The notes under the pieces: model-generated
Told to the model about the DNA's origin: nothing
The model's input: the letters and a program-made list of their open reading frames with translations, nothing else
Database searches by the model: none
Shown: positions 37,750-46,600 of the stretch, in pieces
How positions within the stretch are numbered: the first letter of the stretch is position 1
Layout: every line of letters starts with the position of its first letter
Program-made: the position numbers and the translations under genes
Origin: Streptomyces coacervatus
GTDB lineage: Bacteria; Actinomycetota; Actinomycetes; Streptomycetales; Streptomycetaceae
Reading direction: 5' to 3'
Assembly: GCF_029223485.1 (NCBI RefSeq)
Contig: NZ_JARHTP010000006.1
Coordinates: 248,001-312,000 of the forward strand
Length of the DNA stretch: 64,000 bases

Positions 37750-38394
37750 TCAAGCTCCCAGATAGCGTAGAACAGCGAGCACCCGGCGGTGGTCCCCCGC
37801 TTCGGGCTGCAAGCCGAATTTGGTGAAGATGCTGCGGATGTACTTTTCCACCGCAGCGGCACCGATGACCAGTTCGGTCGCGATGCCGGCATTCGAGCGG
37901 CCCTCCGCCATTGCGTTGAGGACCTCCCGCTCACGGGGCGTCAGAGAGGCGAGCGGGTCCTTCTTCCGACTGCGCGCCAACAACTGCTTGACCACCTCGG
38001 GGTCCAGCACGGTGTCACCCGCATCGATCCGCTGGAGTGCGTCCACGAATTCAGCGGCGTCGGACACACGATCCTTCAGCAGGTAGCCGATGCCGTTGTC
38101 ATTGCTGTCGATCAGATCGAAGGCGTATCGCTCCTCCACGTACTGCGACAGCACCAGCACGCCGACCTCGGGCCACCGGCTGCGGATGACGAGCGCCGCC
38201 CGCAGTCCCTCGTCGATGAACGTGGGCGGCATACGGACATCCACCACACAGACGTCGGGCTCGTGCTCGGCCACGGCGCGCAGCAGCGCTTCTCCGTCAG
38301 CGACCGCGGCGACCACGTCGATCCCCTCCTCCTCGAGGAGCAGGACGATTCCCTTGCGCAGCAGCGCGGAATCCTCTGCGATCACTACCCGCAT
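37750..38394 (-). CDS. LuxR/NarL-type response regulator
   Basis: 214 residues. The receiver domain has acidic pocket ED (7-8), phosphoacceptor Asp in VVDVRMPP (about residue 52) and Lys in YLLKDRV. The output domain near the end is LuxR-type: LTPREREVLNAMAEGRSNAGIATELVIGAAAVEKYIRSIFTKFGL. The gene overlaps the kinase stop by ten bases. It should be phosphorylated by the kinase and bind DNA; the 14-bp motif in front of the kinase operon and in front of the distant DUF4097 gene is the best candidate site. I saw no TTA codon in it. Confidence 0.93.
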   Translation of the reverse strand: MRVVIAEDSALLRKGIVLLLEEEGIDVVAAVADGEALLRAVAEHEPDVCVVDVRMPPTFIDEGLRAALVIRSRWPEVGVLVLSQYVEERYAFDLIDSNDNGIGYLLKDRVSDAAEFVDALQRIDAGDTVLDPEVVKQLLARSRKKDPLASLTPREREVLNAMAEGRSNAGIATELVIGAAAVEKYIRSIFTKFGLQPEAGDHRRVLAVLRYLGA

Positions 38395-39710
38395 GGAATC
38401 TCCACCTCGATAACGGTCGGTCCACCGACGGGGCTGTCGACGCGCAGCCGGCCGTCCACCCCTGAGATCCGGCCCGCCAGGCCGGACAGGCCGCTGCCGC
38501 GGGCGGGATCCGCTCCGCCCTGTCCGTCGTCGCCGATCGTCATGGTGAGCAGGTCGCCCTCCCGCTTGATCTCCACCCAGGCACGGTCGGCCCTGGCATG
38601 CTTGGCCACGTTGGTCAGCGCCTCCGTCACCGTGAAGTACGCGACGGCTTCCACGGTGGCCGAGGGCCGCGGCTCGGCGTCGACCTCGAGTCGCACCGGT
38701 ACGGGGGCCAGCGCGATGACGGCCGAGAGCGCCGCTTCCAGACCTCGGTCGGTGAGCACCGGGGGGTGCAGGCCGCGCGCCAGGTTGCGCAACTCCGTGA
38801 TGGTGTACAGCGTCTCGCGGCGTACGTCCTCCACCAGTTCGCCGGTCACCATGTCCCCCGACTTCCTGAGCCGGGAGCTGGCCCGCCCCAGCGTCATGGA
38901 CATGGCCACCAGGCGCTGCTGCGCCCCGTCGTGAAGGTCACGTTCGATGCGCTTGCGCTCCGCTTCGGCCGCGTCGACGACCCGGGCCCGGCTCGCCGTC
39001 AGATCCCTGACCCGTTCCATCAGTTCCATGCCGGCAGGCCGCGACAGGAGCGTGCGTCCGAGAAAAGCGTCGAGGGCCATGAGCGGCCTGACCAGCAACG
39101 GGGAGACGCAGGCGCCGAAGAACAGCGCCAGGGCCGCGACCAGGAGCACCGAGGGCAGACCTCCGAGCACCCACGGCCCGATCCCCACCTGCCCGTGCGG
39201 AAGCAACTGGTAGTAGACCGGCAGCAGTACCAGCATCAGCGGCACCGCCCATACCAGCGCCACACCCACGGTGGTCACCCAGGACACCCCGGTCAGCAGG
39301 ATGAAGTAGGTGACCAGCCGCCAGGTGCAACGGCTGCGCAGGAGCACCACGATCGACTCCAACGACCGCCACGACCACGGCGGCTCCGGCGGTTCGGAGA
39401 TCCTCGCCCCGGAGGCGATGGCGAAACGCATGCGCTCCAGGGCCGCGAGCCGGTAGAGGGCCCACCCCGCGGCCACCGTGACGGGCACCCCCACCAACCC
39501 GAAGGGCACCAGGCACAGGCCCGCCCCCAGGACCGTGAGCACGGCCAGGCCGGCCATGGCCATGACGCCGTCCAGGGCCAGGTGCGCGCACACCAGCCAC
39601 AGAGCCGGCGAGGTGAGTGCCCGTAACGGGTTGCGGTCCACCGTCACCTGGCGCGGCCGGCTGCCGGCACCGTCGCCGTCCTGAACATTCTGAGCAGTGT
39701 TTCCCGTCAA
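38385..39710 (-). CDS. Sensor histidine kinase (HisKA_3), with a TTA codon
   Basis: 441 residues. The N-terminal half has a putative membrane sensor region with several hydrophobic segments (LWLVCAHLALDGVMAMAGLAVL, LVTYFILLTGVSWVTTVGVALVW, VLLVAALALFFGACV). The HisKA_3 H-box is KRIERDLHDGAQQRLVAMS, with the His near residue 260; the ATPase domain ends with IGDDGQGGADPARGSGLSGL. The only start in frame is TTG at 39710 with no strong Shine-Dalgarno, so the exact N-terminus is uncertain. Codon 29 (39626-39624) is TTA, read only by the bldA leucyl-tRNA in Streptomyces, so synthesis should depend on development. The operon continues with the response regulator and a DUF4097 protein. Confidence 0.9.
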   Translation of the reverse strand: MTGNTAQNVQDGDGAGSRPRQVTVDRNPLRALTSPALWLVCAHLALDGVMAMAGLAVLTVLGAGLCLVPFGLVGVPVTVAAGWALYRLAALERMRFAIASGARISEPPEPPWSWRSLESIVVLLRSRCTWRLVTYFILLTGVSWVTTVGVALVWAVPLMLVLLPVYYQLLPHGQVGIGPWVLGGLPSVLLVAALALFFGACVSPLLVRPLMALDAFLGRTLLSRPAGMELMERVRDLTASRARVVDAAEAERKRIERDLHDGAQQRLVAMSMTLGRASSRLRKSGDMVTGELVEDVRRETLYTITELRNLARGLHPPVLTDRGLEAALSAVIALAPVPVRLEVDAEPRPSATVEAVAYFTVTEALTNVAKHARADRAWVEIKREGDLLTMTIGDDGQGGADPARGSGLSGLAGRISGVDGRLRVDSPVGGPTVIEVEIPCG

Positions 39711-39780
39711 CTCATCGCCCGACTCTCGTTCCGTGAGAGCAGGACGAGGTGCTCACCTGTCTCACGCTGTTCCGTCGACA

Positions 39781-39848
39781 GGAACGTAGCCGAGCCGATG
39801 CGGGCAGGTCAGCGAGGAGATCCGACAAATTGGGGGTAGGGATAACCC
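39781..39848 (-). promoter_or_regulatory. Kinase operon promoter with shared 14-bp motif
   Basis: ggtagggataaccc at 39835-39848 (+ strand) is identical to 20361-20374. On the coding strand GGCTACGTTCC (39791-39781; possible -10 TACGTT) starts 44 bases past the motif edge, the same as in the DUF4097 lipoprotein promoter. The motif contains the half-palindrome GGGATAACCC and lies about 125 bp before the kinase start codon. Confidence 0.65.
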
Positions 39849-39909
39849 GCCCAAGGGCCGGTGGGCTCACGTGGCCGACTCCGGGCATCCGGAGCGGCAC
39901 AGTGGAGAC

Positions 39910-40224
39910 ATGACAGAGCGACAACTGACCGTTGGCAGCAAGCCGGCCCGACTCGACGAACACGAGACCGACCAGTTCCTCGCCCGCTACGGCGACACCA
40001 TCGACGACCGCATCGGTGAAGTCCTCGACGAGATCATCGAAGAACGGCTGCGGCAGCATCAGCGTGTCCCCGTCCTGCCCTTGACGACCACGGTTGTCGC
40101 CGCCACTGTCATCTCCCTGGCGCTTACGTGGTACAGCCCGTCGGCCGTTGCGGTCGTGTGGGCCGCGACCGCGGTGATCTGTTTCTCATTGGCACACTCC
40201 GCTCGGCTGTCCAAGCATCGGTAG
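39910..40224 (+). CDS. Small membrane protein of unknown function
   Basis: A 104-residue protein: a charged N-terminal half (RLDEHETDQFLARYGDTIDDRIGEVLDEIIEERLRQHQ) and two adjacent hydrophobic segments (LPLTTTVVAATVISLALTW and AVAVVWAATAVICFSLAHS). I do not recognise a family. ATG at 39910 is preceded by GTGGAG five bases away; an upstream in-frame ATG at 39871 lacks this. It is divergent from the kinase operon and its last 39 bases overlap the end of the convergent SARP gene. It may be anchored in the membrane with an acidic cytoplasmic part. The overlap and location suggest a small accessory of the regulatory island. Confidence 0.6.
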   Translation: MTERQLTVGSKPARLDEHETDQFLARYGDTIDDRIGEVLDEIIEERLRQHQRVPVLPLTTTVVAATVISLALTWYSPSAVAVVWAATAVICFSLAHSARLSKHR

Positions 40225-42093
40225 TCCGACCGGGCTGGTCGCCAGCCTGGTGACGGCGCGCGTCCATGACCGCGGCAGCGTGGTCATATGTAAGGCCGCG
40301 GGAGTTTCATCGACCATCTCGGCCGCCAAGAGGTACAGGAAATCGTGGAGTAGATAGAGCAATCGCTCTCCGTGGTCCACGCCCGTTACGTTGAGAAGCC
40401 CCACGTCGACCAGGGCCTCCATCATCTGCTCGGCACTTTCCACCGGCATCCGCAATTCATCCGCGATCTCCGCGGGAGAGACCGCTCCTCGGCCCGTGCG
40501 TGCCAGATGGCACAGGAAATCACGGATCTCTGACGGCAGTCGGTTCACCGACAGATACAAGCTCCGTCGCACATCGAGATCCCCCATGCGCAACTCGTCG
40601 AGCCGGGTGCGGGGATTACTCAAACGGGCCACGAGCCGCGAGGCGGACCAATGAGGCCGGGCCGCGAGGCGGGCTCCCACAATTCGGAGGGCCAGGGGCA
40701 GGCCGGCACAGTGGGTGATGATTTTCTGGGTATCGTCCGAAGTGGCGCTTATCCGCCCGTCTCCCGCCACCTTCGAGAGCAGAAGGAATGCGTCGACGTC
40801 GTCCATGGGGTTCACCGCGAGGGTGTTCGCCTCGGAGACGCTGGTTATTCGGGTGCGCCCGGTGATCAGCACGGTGGGTTCCGCCGTGTTGGGTAGAAGC
40901 GGTTCCAATTGCAGGTCCCCGACAGCGTTGTCGAGGAAGACCAGGACCCGCTTGCCGAAGGTGGCGGCACGGAAAAGCCTTACCAGGTCGTCCAGGCTCT
41001 CCCGGCATGCATCGGGCCGCTCGCCGAGCGCACGCAGAAGAGCGACGAGGACTTCCTCTGTCTCCTTGGGCTCTCCGTCCGAATAGCAGAGATTGACGTA
41101 TATCTGGCCGTCCGGGAAGGCCTCACGCATGTCATGTGCGGCCTGCAGGGCAAGTGCCGTCTTGCCGACTCCTCCCATGCCGACCACCAGGAAGCGACGC
41201 GACGGAGCATGGCCGATTCCGCCGTTCGCCGGCTGCAGGAGACCGCAGAGCCTTTCGAGCTGCTCCCGCCTGCCGACGAAGTCCGGAAGGGCCGGCGGAA
41301 GACTGACCGGCGCCCTGGTACGCATGACCGGCCGGGTGTCGGCTTCGCGCTGCGGCGACGGGCCGAGGTCACCGTTGAGAACCGCCTGGTAGGCGTCCAT
41401 GAGCGTCGATGAGGGATCGATTCCCAGCTCGTCGGAGAGGACTCGGCGGCCTTCGTAGTAGACATGCAGCGCGTCGGCCTGCCGGCCGCACAGGTACAGC
41501 GCGGTCATGAGATGGGCCCGCAGCCGTTCCCGTACCGGGTATGCGGCGACGAGGCCGGTGAGTTCCGCGATGAGTTCCTTGTGCATGCCGAGCGCCAGGT
41601 CAGCCTGAATGCGCTGCTCCAGCACCGTGGCCCAGGCCTCCTCCAGCTGCGGCACATGGGCCTGCGCCAGCTGTGGTGTGACATTGGCCAGCGCGCCGCC
41701 GCTCCACAGGGCGAGCGCCTCACGCAGGGTCCGGGCCGCCTCCGGGTAACGCCCTTCTTCAAGGGCGGTCCCGCCGCAGCGCCCGAGCCGGTCGAACTCG
41801 GCCACGTCGACCCGTGCATCGCGGACGTCCAACAGGTAACCGGGCTGCCGGCGGATGAATTCCACATCCGCACCGAGCCTCTTGCGCAGGCGAGATATAT
41901 AGGTGTAGATCTGCGCGTTCACCGTCTTGGGCGGGTTCCATCCCCACAGAAGTGAGATGAGGCGCTCGTCCGAGACAACTTTTCCCCGAGCCAGCAGCAA
42001 CGCCGCCAACAAGGTGTTCTCCTTGGCTCCGGATAATTCTATTGACTTTCCGCCCCTCTTGACTCCCACGGAACCAAGCAGCTGAAAATCCAT
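40186..42093 (-). CDS. SARP-family activator with NB-ARC domain, two TTA codons
   Basis: 635 residues, AfsR-like without TPRs. The N-terminal OmpR-type winged helix is at 1-95 (LLGSVGVKRGGKSIELSGAKEN, NAQIYTYISRLRKRLG), the BTAD follows to about 250 (VDVAEFDRLGRCG, ELGIDPSSTLMDAYQAVLNGDL), and an NB-ARC NTPase starts near 300 with VVGMGGVGKTALALQ and LVFLDNAVGDLQLEPLLPN. Such proteins activate secondary-metabolite genes by binding direct repeats. Codon 20 (42036-42034) and codon 601 (40293-40291) are TTA, so translation should need bldA tRNA. ATG 42093 has GGGGGAA three to eight bases upstream. It is the likely pathway activator of the NRPS cluster, in the gap between the two operons. Confidence 0.93.
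   Translation of the reverse strand: MDFQLLGSVGVKRGGKSIELSGAKENTLLAALLLARGKVVSDERLISLLWGWNPPKTVNAQIYTYISRLRKRLGADVEFIRRQPGYLLDVRDARVDVAEFDRLGRCGGTALEEGRYPEAARTLREALALWSGGALANVTPQLAQAHVPQLEEAWATVLEQRIQADLALGMHKELIAELTGLVAAYPVRERLRAHLMTALYLCGRQADALHVYYEGRRVLSDELGIDPSSTLMDAYQAVLNGDLGPSPQREADTRPVMRTRAPVSLPPALPDFVGRREQLERLCGLLQPANGGIGHAPSRRFLVVGMGGVGKTALALQAAHDMREAFPDGQIYVNLCYSDGEPKETEEVLVALLRALGERPDACRESLDDLVRLFRAATFGKRVLVFLDNAVGDLQLEPLLPNTAEPTVLITGRTRITSVSEANTLAVNPMDDVDAFLLLSKVAGDGRISATSDDTQKIITHCAGLPLALRIVGARLAARPHWSASRLVARLSNPRTRLDELRMGDLDVRRSLYLSVNRLPSEIRDFLCHLARTGRGAVSPAEIADELRMPVESAEQMMEALVDVGLLNVTGVDHGERLLYLLHDFLYLLAAEMVDETPAALHMTTLPRSWTRAVTRLATSPVGLPMLGQPSGVCQ
42034..42036 (-). other. TTA codon (Leu20) in the SARP gene
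   Basis: The coding strand reads gaa tta tcc at 42039-42031. TTA is the rarest codon in Streptomyces and is decoded by bldA. A second one lies at 40291-40293 (Leu601) and a third in the kinase at 39624-39626. I found none in the biosynthetic genes I read through. Confidence 0.85.
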
Positions 42094-42409
42094 ACTTCCC
42101 CCGTTCGTGCAGTAGATAACGCGACTCTCACCTAAAAGGGCAGCATTTGGTCACATGGCAGCCCAAAAGGGATGAGTCATCGCTATCGATTCTGGAGCGA
42201 AACTACCATCCTAGAAAGAGAACTCTGGGCACAAGCGCTTTCTTCTGCGCATCACAGGGGTAGGCGGGACGAGCGGAGCAATACACCGAGATTCAAGCGG
42301 TGTCCCTACTCTCTTCCCTTCCTCTTCCCCTTCCCTTACCCAGGTGTGCTGGTTAACGACGACTAATCAGGTCGGCCTCATGCTATCACTCCATGCAGAT
42401 GGCATCCAT
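42094..42409. other. AT-rich non-coding region: SARP promoter and end of NRPS operon
   Basis: 316 bp visibly lower in GC than its surroundings, between the SARP start and the MFS stop. It holds AAAAGGG twice, at 42134-42140 and 42165-42171 (31 bases apart), and a TTTGG/CCAAA-type inverted element between them at 42146-42168. These may be operators for the SARP or another regulator. A pyrimidine tract follows at 42307-42340. An open frame of 64 codons (42172-42366) looks spurious. I see no terminator hairpin of note after the MFS gene. Confidence 0.55.
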
Positions 42410-43681
42410 TCACCTTGGCATGTGACCGGAATCATCCGTCCCGCCCTCGGCGGGGGTCAGCGTCGCAGCCACCAATACAGTCAGAAACAGGACGAAGGCA
42501 CCGACGACGATGCTGGTCGCCGTGACACCGAAGCACTCGATCACATAGCCACCGGACACCGCACCCAGAGCATTCGCGCCAGACAGCAGAAAGCTGCTGG
42601 CACCGCTGACCCGGCCCTGCAGCTCATCCGGCGTGACCCGCATTTGGTACACGGCCCCGATGACGTTGAATAGGCTTGCCACATAGGAAATTCCCGCCAG
42701 GATGCAGGCGAGCGCCACCGGATCACGAGTGGCCACCGCCAGTGGTATGAGCATCGTCCAGAGCGCGAAGCCGGCCACCATCGAGCGGTGGAAGCTCAGT
42801 CTGCGGGTGGCCCAGGGCGCGTTGAGCGCTCCCAGCACCCCGCCGACCCCGCCCGCACCGAGCACGACGCCGACGACGGTGGGCGAGTGCCCGCCACTGC
42901 GGATGGTCACCATCACGGCCAGCAGGAGCACCTGGAACACCAGGTTGCTCCCGGCGAACACACCGGTGACCCGCCTGGCATACCTGCGCTGCCACAGCCA
43001 GCGGAGCCCCTCCGTGATGTCGACGTGAAGAGGCTGCCGCGAGACGGGGTGCGGAGGCTTGAAGTTCCTTCTGAGCAGCACGAGCAGGACCACGGCGAAG
43101 GCGTTCGCGACCGCGTTGACGGCGAAGGGCAGCCATCTCGCCAGCGTGAACAGCAGACCGCTGCCCGGCTGACCGAGCAGTCCGATCGCAGCTCCGCGCA
43201 CCTCGTTCTGCGCCATGGCCTCGGGCAGTTGTTCCGGAGCCACGACATGCCGGACCATGGCACGCTCGGCCAGCTGACAGACCAACACGAGTGCGGCCTG
43301 GGCGAAGGCCGCGATCATCAGGCCCGGCAGCCAGAACCAGCCCCCTGCCTCGGCCACGGCAACCGCGCCGACTGCCAGGAGACCGACGATGTCACACCAG
43401 AGCATCACCCTTCGGCGGTCCACCCGGTCCACCAGCGCACCGGCCGGCAGTTGGACCAGGAAGCTCGGCAGCGCGGCGGCGAACGTCACCAGTCCCGTCG
43501 CGCTTGCCGAGCCGGTGTGCCACAGGGCCAGCAGCGGATAGGCCACCATCGTGAACGAGGTGCCGAGCCGGGAGATCCCGGAGCTCACCCACAGCCGGAT
43601 GAAGTCCGCGTTCTTGCGCAGCGGCGGCACATTGCCGCCGGCCGCGACCGACTGCTCGGTCGCGGCCGTGGGCTCCGTCAT
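42410..43681 (-). CDS. MFS transporter (probable peptide exporter)
   Basis: 423 residues with about 12 transmembrane segments, EntS/MFS_3-like group. Typical signatures: ADFIRLWVSSGISRLGTSFTMVAYPLLALW (segment 1), AGALVDRVDRRRVMLWCD (loop 2-3), and PDELQGRVSGASSFLLSGANALG (segment 10-11). Its ATG at 43681 overlaps the stop of the giant NRPS (TGATG), so translation is coupled and its job is probably export of the finished lipopeptide or self-resistance. The stop at 42410 is followed by the AT-rich region. Confidence 0.92.
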   Translation of the reverse strand: MTEPTAATEQSVAAGGNVPPLRKNADFIRLWVSSGISRLGTSFTMVAYPLLALWHTGSASATGLVTFAAALPSFLVQLPAGALVDRVDRRRVMLWCDIVGLLAVGAVAVAEAGGWFWLPGLMIAAFAQAALVLVCQLAERAMVRHVVAPEQLPEAMAQNEVRGAAIGLLGQPGSGLLFTLARWLPFAVNAVANAFAVVLLVLLRRNFKPPHPVSRQPLHVDITEGLRWLWQRRYARRVTGVFAGSNLVFQVLLLAVMVTIRSGGHSPTVVGVVLGAGGVGGVLGALNAPWATRRLSFHRSMVAGFALWTMLIPLAVATRDPVALACILAGISYVASLFNVIGAVYQMRVTPDELQGRVSGASSFLLSGANALGAVSGGYVIECFGVTATSIVVGAFVLFLTVLVAATLTPAEGGTDDSGHMPR

Positions 43682-46600
43682 CAGTTGCGGCCCGGTCCGT
43701 CGACGTTGCCCTGTTCCCGCCGCACGGCCTCGTCGATGGCCCGCTGCCAGACACCGGCCAACCGGGTCCGCCCCCCGGCCAGCACGGTGGCGATGAGGTG
43801 CTTGACCAGTTCCCGGCCGCTCACCGAGTTGCTCAGCATCACCAGGCCGAGCCCGGAGTGCGCACGCATCCAGGTCATCGCCTGGTAGCCGGCCGCCTGT
43901 CCGCCGTGGCCGAACTCCATGTCGCCACTGGTGGTGTCGATGATGGTGCTCCAGCCATAGGCACGATCGGACTGCGGCGTGAGCATCTGCCGCACCAGTC
44001 CGGTATCGACGAGGCTCTCCTCCCGCCCCAGATAGCCGCGTCGCACTTCGGCGGCGAAGCCGGCGAGGTCGGCGGCCGTCGTCCACAGGCCACCGCCGGC
44101 CGCCTCCGGGTTGACGTAGTAACCGTCGGACATCTGCCTGCCCACCTCGTCGTGGCCACGCGCGAACCTGCGCCCGGAGCTGTCCGGGAACCGCGGGTCG
44201 AAGCTGCTGTCGTTCATGCCCAGCGGCTCGAAGACCAAGCGGCGCGCGAGGTCGGGGTAGGACTCCCCCGTGATGTCGACCATGGCCTGCTGGAGTACGG
44301 AGAAACCGGTCAGGCTCTTCTGGAACACCTTGCCGGGAGTCTCCCCCATCGCGACCGGTGGGGTCTTGGCCGGAGGACGCCCGTTCAGTACATCCAGCAG
44401 CGTCGGCACCGGATCGAACCGGTGATACCCGTCGGCGAGAGGCGGATGCTGAGCGAACCCGCCGAGGTTCGCCAGAAGCATCCTCGCCGTGACCGGGTGA
44501 CCGGGTGCGGAAGGAATGCGCCACGACGTCAGGTACTCATTGAGGTCCCGGTCGAGGTCGAGCCTCCCTTCCGAGACCAGACGCAGCACCGTGAACGTCG
44601 TCACGTGCTTGCTGATCGAACCGGCGGCGAACACGGTGTACGGGGTGACCGGCTCGGAGTCCGCAGCGCTCACCACGCCGAAGCTCCTCACCTCCGCGGC
44701 CTGCCCGTCCTGGAGCAGAGCAAGGCTCACACCCGGGATCTCATGCTCGGCCATCACCTTCTCCACCTCGGCCACGGTCGACTCGAAGGCGGCCGGCCCG
44801 GAGCGCCGGGCGCCCTTGCCGACGGTGCCGACACCCTGCCGCAGCACGGCGCTCAGCTCCTCCACCTGCTCGTCGGCCAGTCGCTGGACGGTCCGCGGAT
44901 CGTGCACGGCGGTGCTGTGGGTCCACTGGAGATACAGCTGTTCCCCGACGAGGTATGCCTCGACCTCCAGCAGATGCGCGCGCATCGCGTCCTGCGCGCC
45001 GACCGATGCGGCCCGATCCGGGACGAACGCCAGCGTGGAGTCACCGCCCGGCGCCTGCCGCGGGGTGAAGGTGAAACCGACCTCCGGCGCGGACAGCGTG
45101 GCCAGTTCCTCCGCCACATCGGCGTCGGGCGCCAGATGGCGGAGCAGCCCGTATCCATGACTCGGCTCCGGAAGGGTACGCAGTTGCCGCGCCACTGACC
45201 GCAGAGCGGCAGTGGCATCGCCACTTCCCGGAACACGCAGCGACACCGGGTAGCTGTCGGTCAGCGGGCCGACCGTACGGGCCAGGGCCTCACCACGGTC
45301 CGGGTCGTGACGCGGGTCCACGGTGACGTCGATGGCCACGCGCTCCGCTCCGGCCCACCGGGCCAGTGTCCGCGCCAGCGTCCCCAGCAGCAGGTGCTCG
45401 GGGTGGGCGTCGTTCAGCAGCACACCGGTCAGCTCGGCCGACAGGGTCGCGGTGACGCTGTTGCCGACGGCGTCCGTGTGATGTTCCCGCGCACGATCGA
45501 CGGGCAGGGGAGTCGCGTCCGGCCTGTTCAGCCACACACCGGCCTGATCCAGCACCTCGTCGGAGAACGCCAGCCCCGCCAGGTCGCGCGCCCATGCATG
45601 CAGGGGCGTGCCCACGGGCGGCAAGGACACCGGCTGCCCTTCAGCGCTCTGCCGGTACGCGACGTTCAGGTCACCGAGTACGACCGACCACGAGTACTGG
45701 TCGAGTGCCGAGTCGAGGGCCGTGAGCCACAGTTCGCCCGGCGTCCCCTCCTCGAACCGGACCAGTGTCCCCCGGATCACCGAGCCCTGCCCGGCGTCAA
45801 GAGCGGCACGCGCCTGAGCCAACGCCTCGGTCATCGCAGCCGACCGGTCATCAGCGGGCACCGTACCCAGGTCGAGTACGCGAACCAGCGCCTCGTCCGA
45901 AATCTCGGTCAACTGGGCTCGTCCACCAGGGACTTGGCTGCCGTACCGAAGACGGAGCGCCTCATGGTGCTGAACCACTTCCCGCAGTGCCCGTTCGAGG
46001 GCGTCGGCGTCAGCCGGCTGATTCAGCGACAGCCGGACCGTTCGGCCTGCCGAGGATTCACTGTCCGGCCACTTGAGGTGCCCCGGCAGGAGCGGCATCC
46101 CTTCCTCAACCGGGAAGCGGTCCTCATCCCTCTCCATCATCTGCGCCAGCTCGCCGAGGCTCCTCGCCTGGAGCACCAGCCACATGGACAGCGGGATTCC
46201 GGCCGCCTGAGCCGCTGACAGGAGTCGTACGGCTCGGATGGAGTCGCCGCCGAGGTCGAAGAAGCTGTCGTCGACGCTCACTTGCTCCAGGCCGAGGACC
46301 TCCGCCCAGATCACGGCCAGCCGCTCCTCCAGCGGGGTGCGGGGCGCCACGTAATGCCGGCGCGCCGAGAACGTCTTCGCTTCCGGCGCGGGCAGGGCAC
46401 GGTGGTCGACCTTTCCGCTGTTGGTCAGCGGGATCCGGTCGATGGCCACGAACGCCGCCGGGACCATGTACTCCGGCAGGCTGGCCCCCAGGTGACGCCG
46501 CAGGTCAGCGGTGTCGATCGCGTCGTCGGCGACCACGTAGGCGACCAGGGTCTTGTCGCCCGCCTGGTCCTCACGGGCCGAGACCACCGCATCCCGCACC

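Noticed and set aside
42172-42366. A 64-codon plus-strand frame in the AT-rich gap.
   Set aside because: No ribosome-binding site, no family pattern, and it crosses the likely SARP promoter.
43684-44805. A free beta-lactamase or penicillin-binding resistance gene.
   Set aside because: The domain is in frame with the NRPS without any stop or start signal and sits at the thioesterase position; its altered second motif also argues against a working beta-lactamase.
44820-46110. A sixth condensation domain at the end of the NRPS.
   Set aside because: Length, the PLLPGHLKW opening and the lack of a following A domain fit an E domain better, although the catalytic motif is lost.
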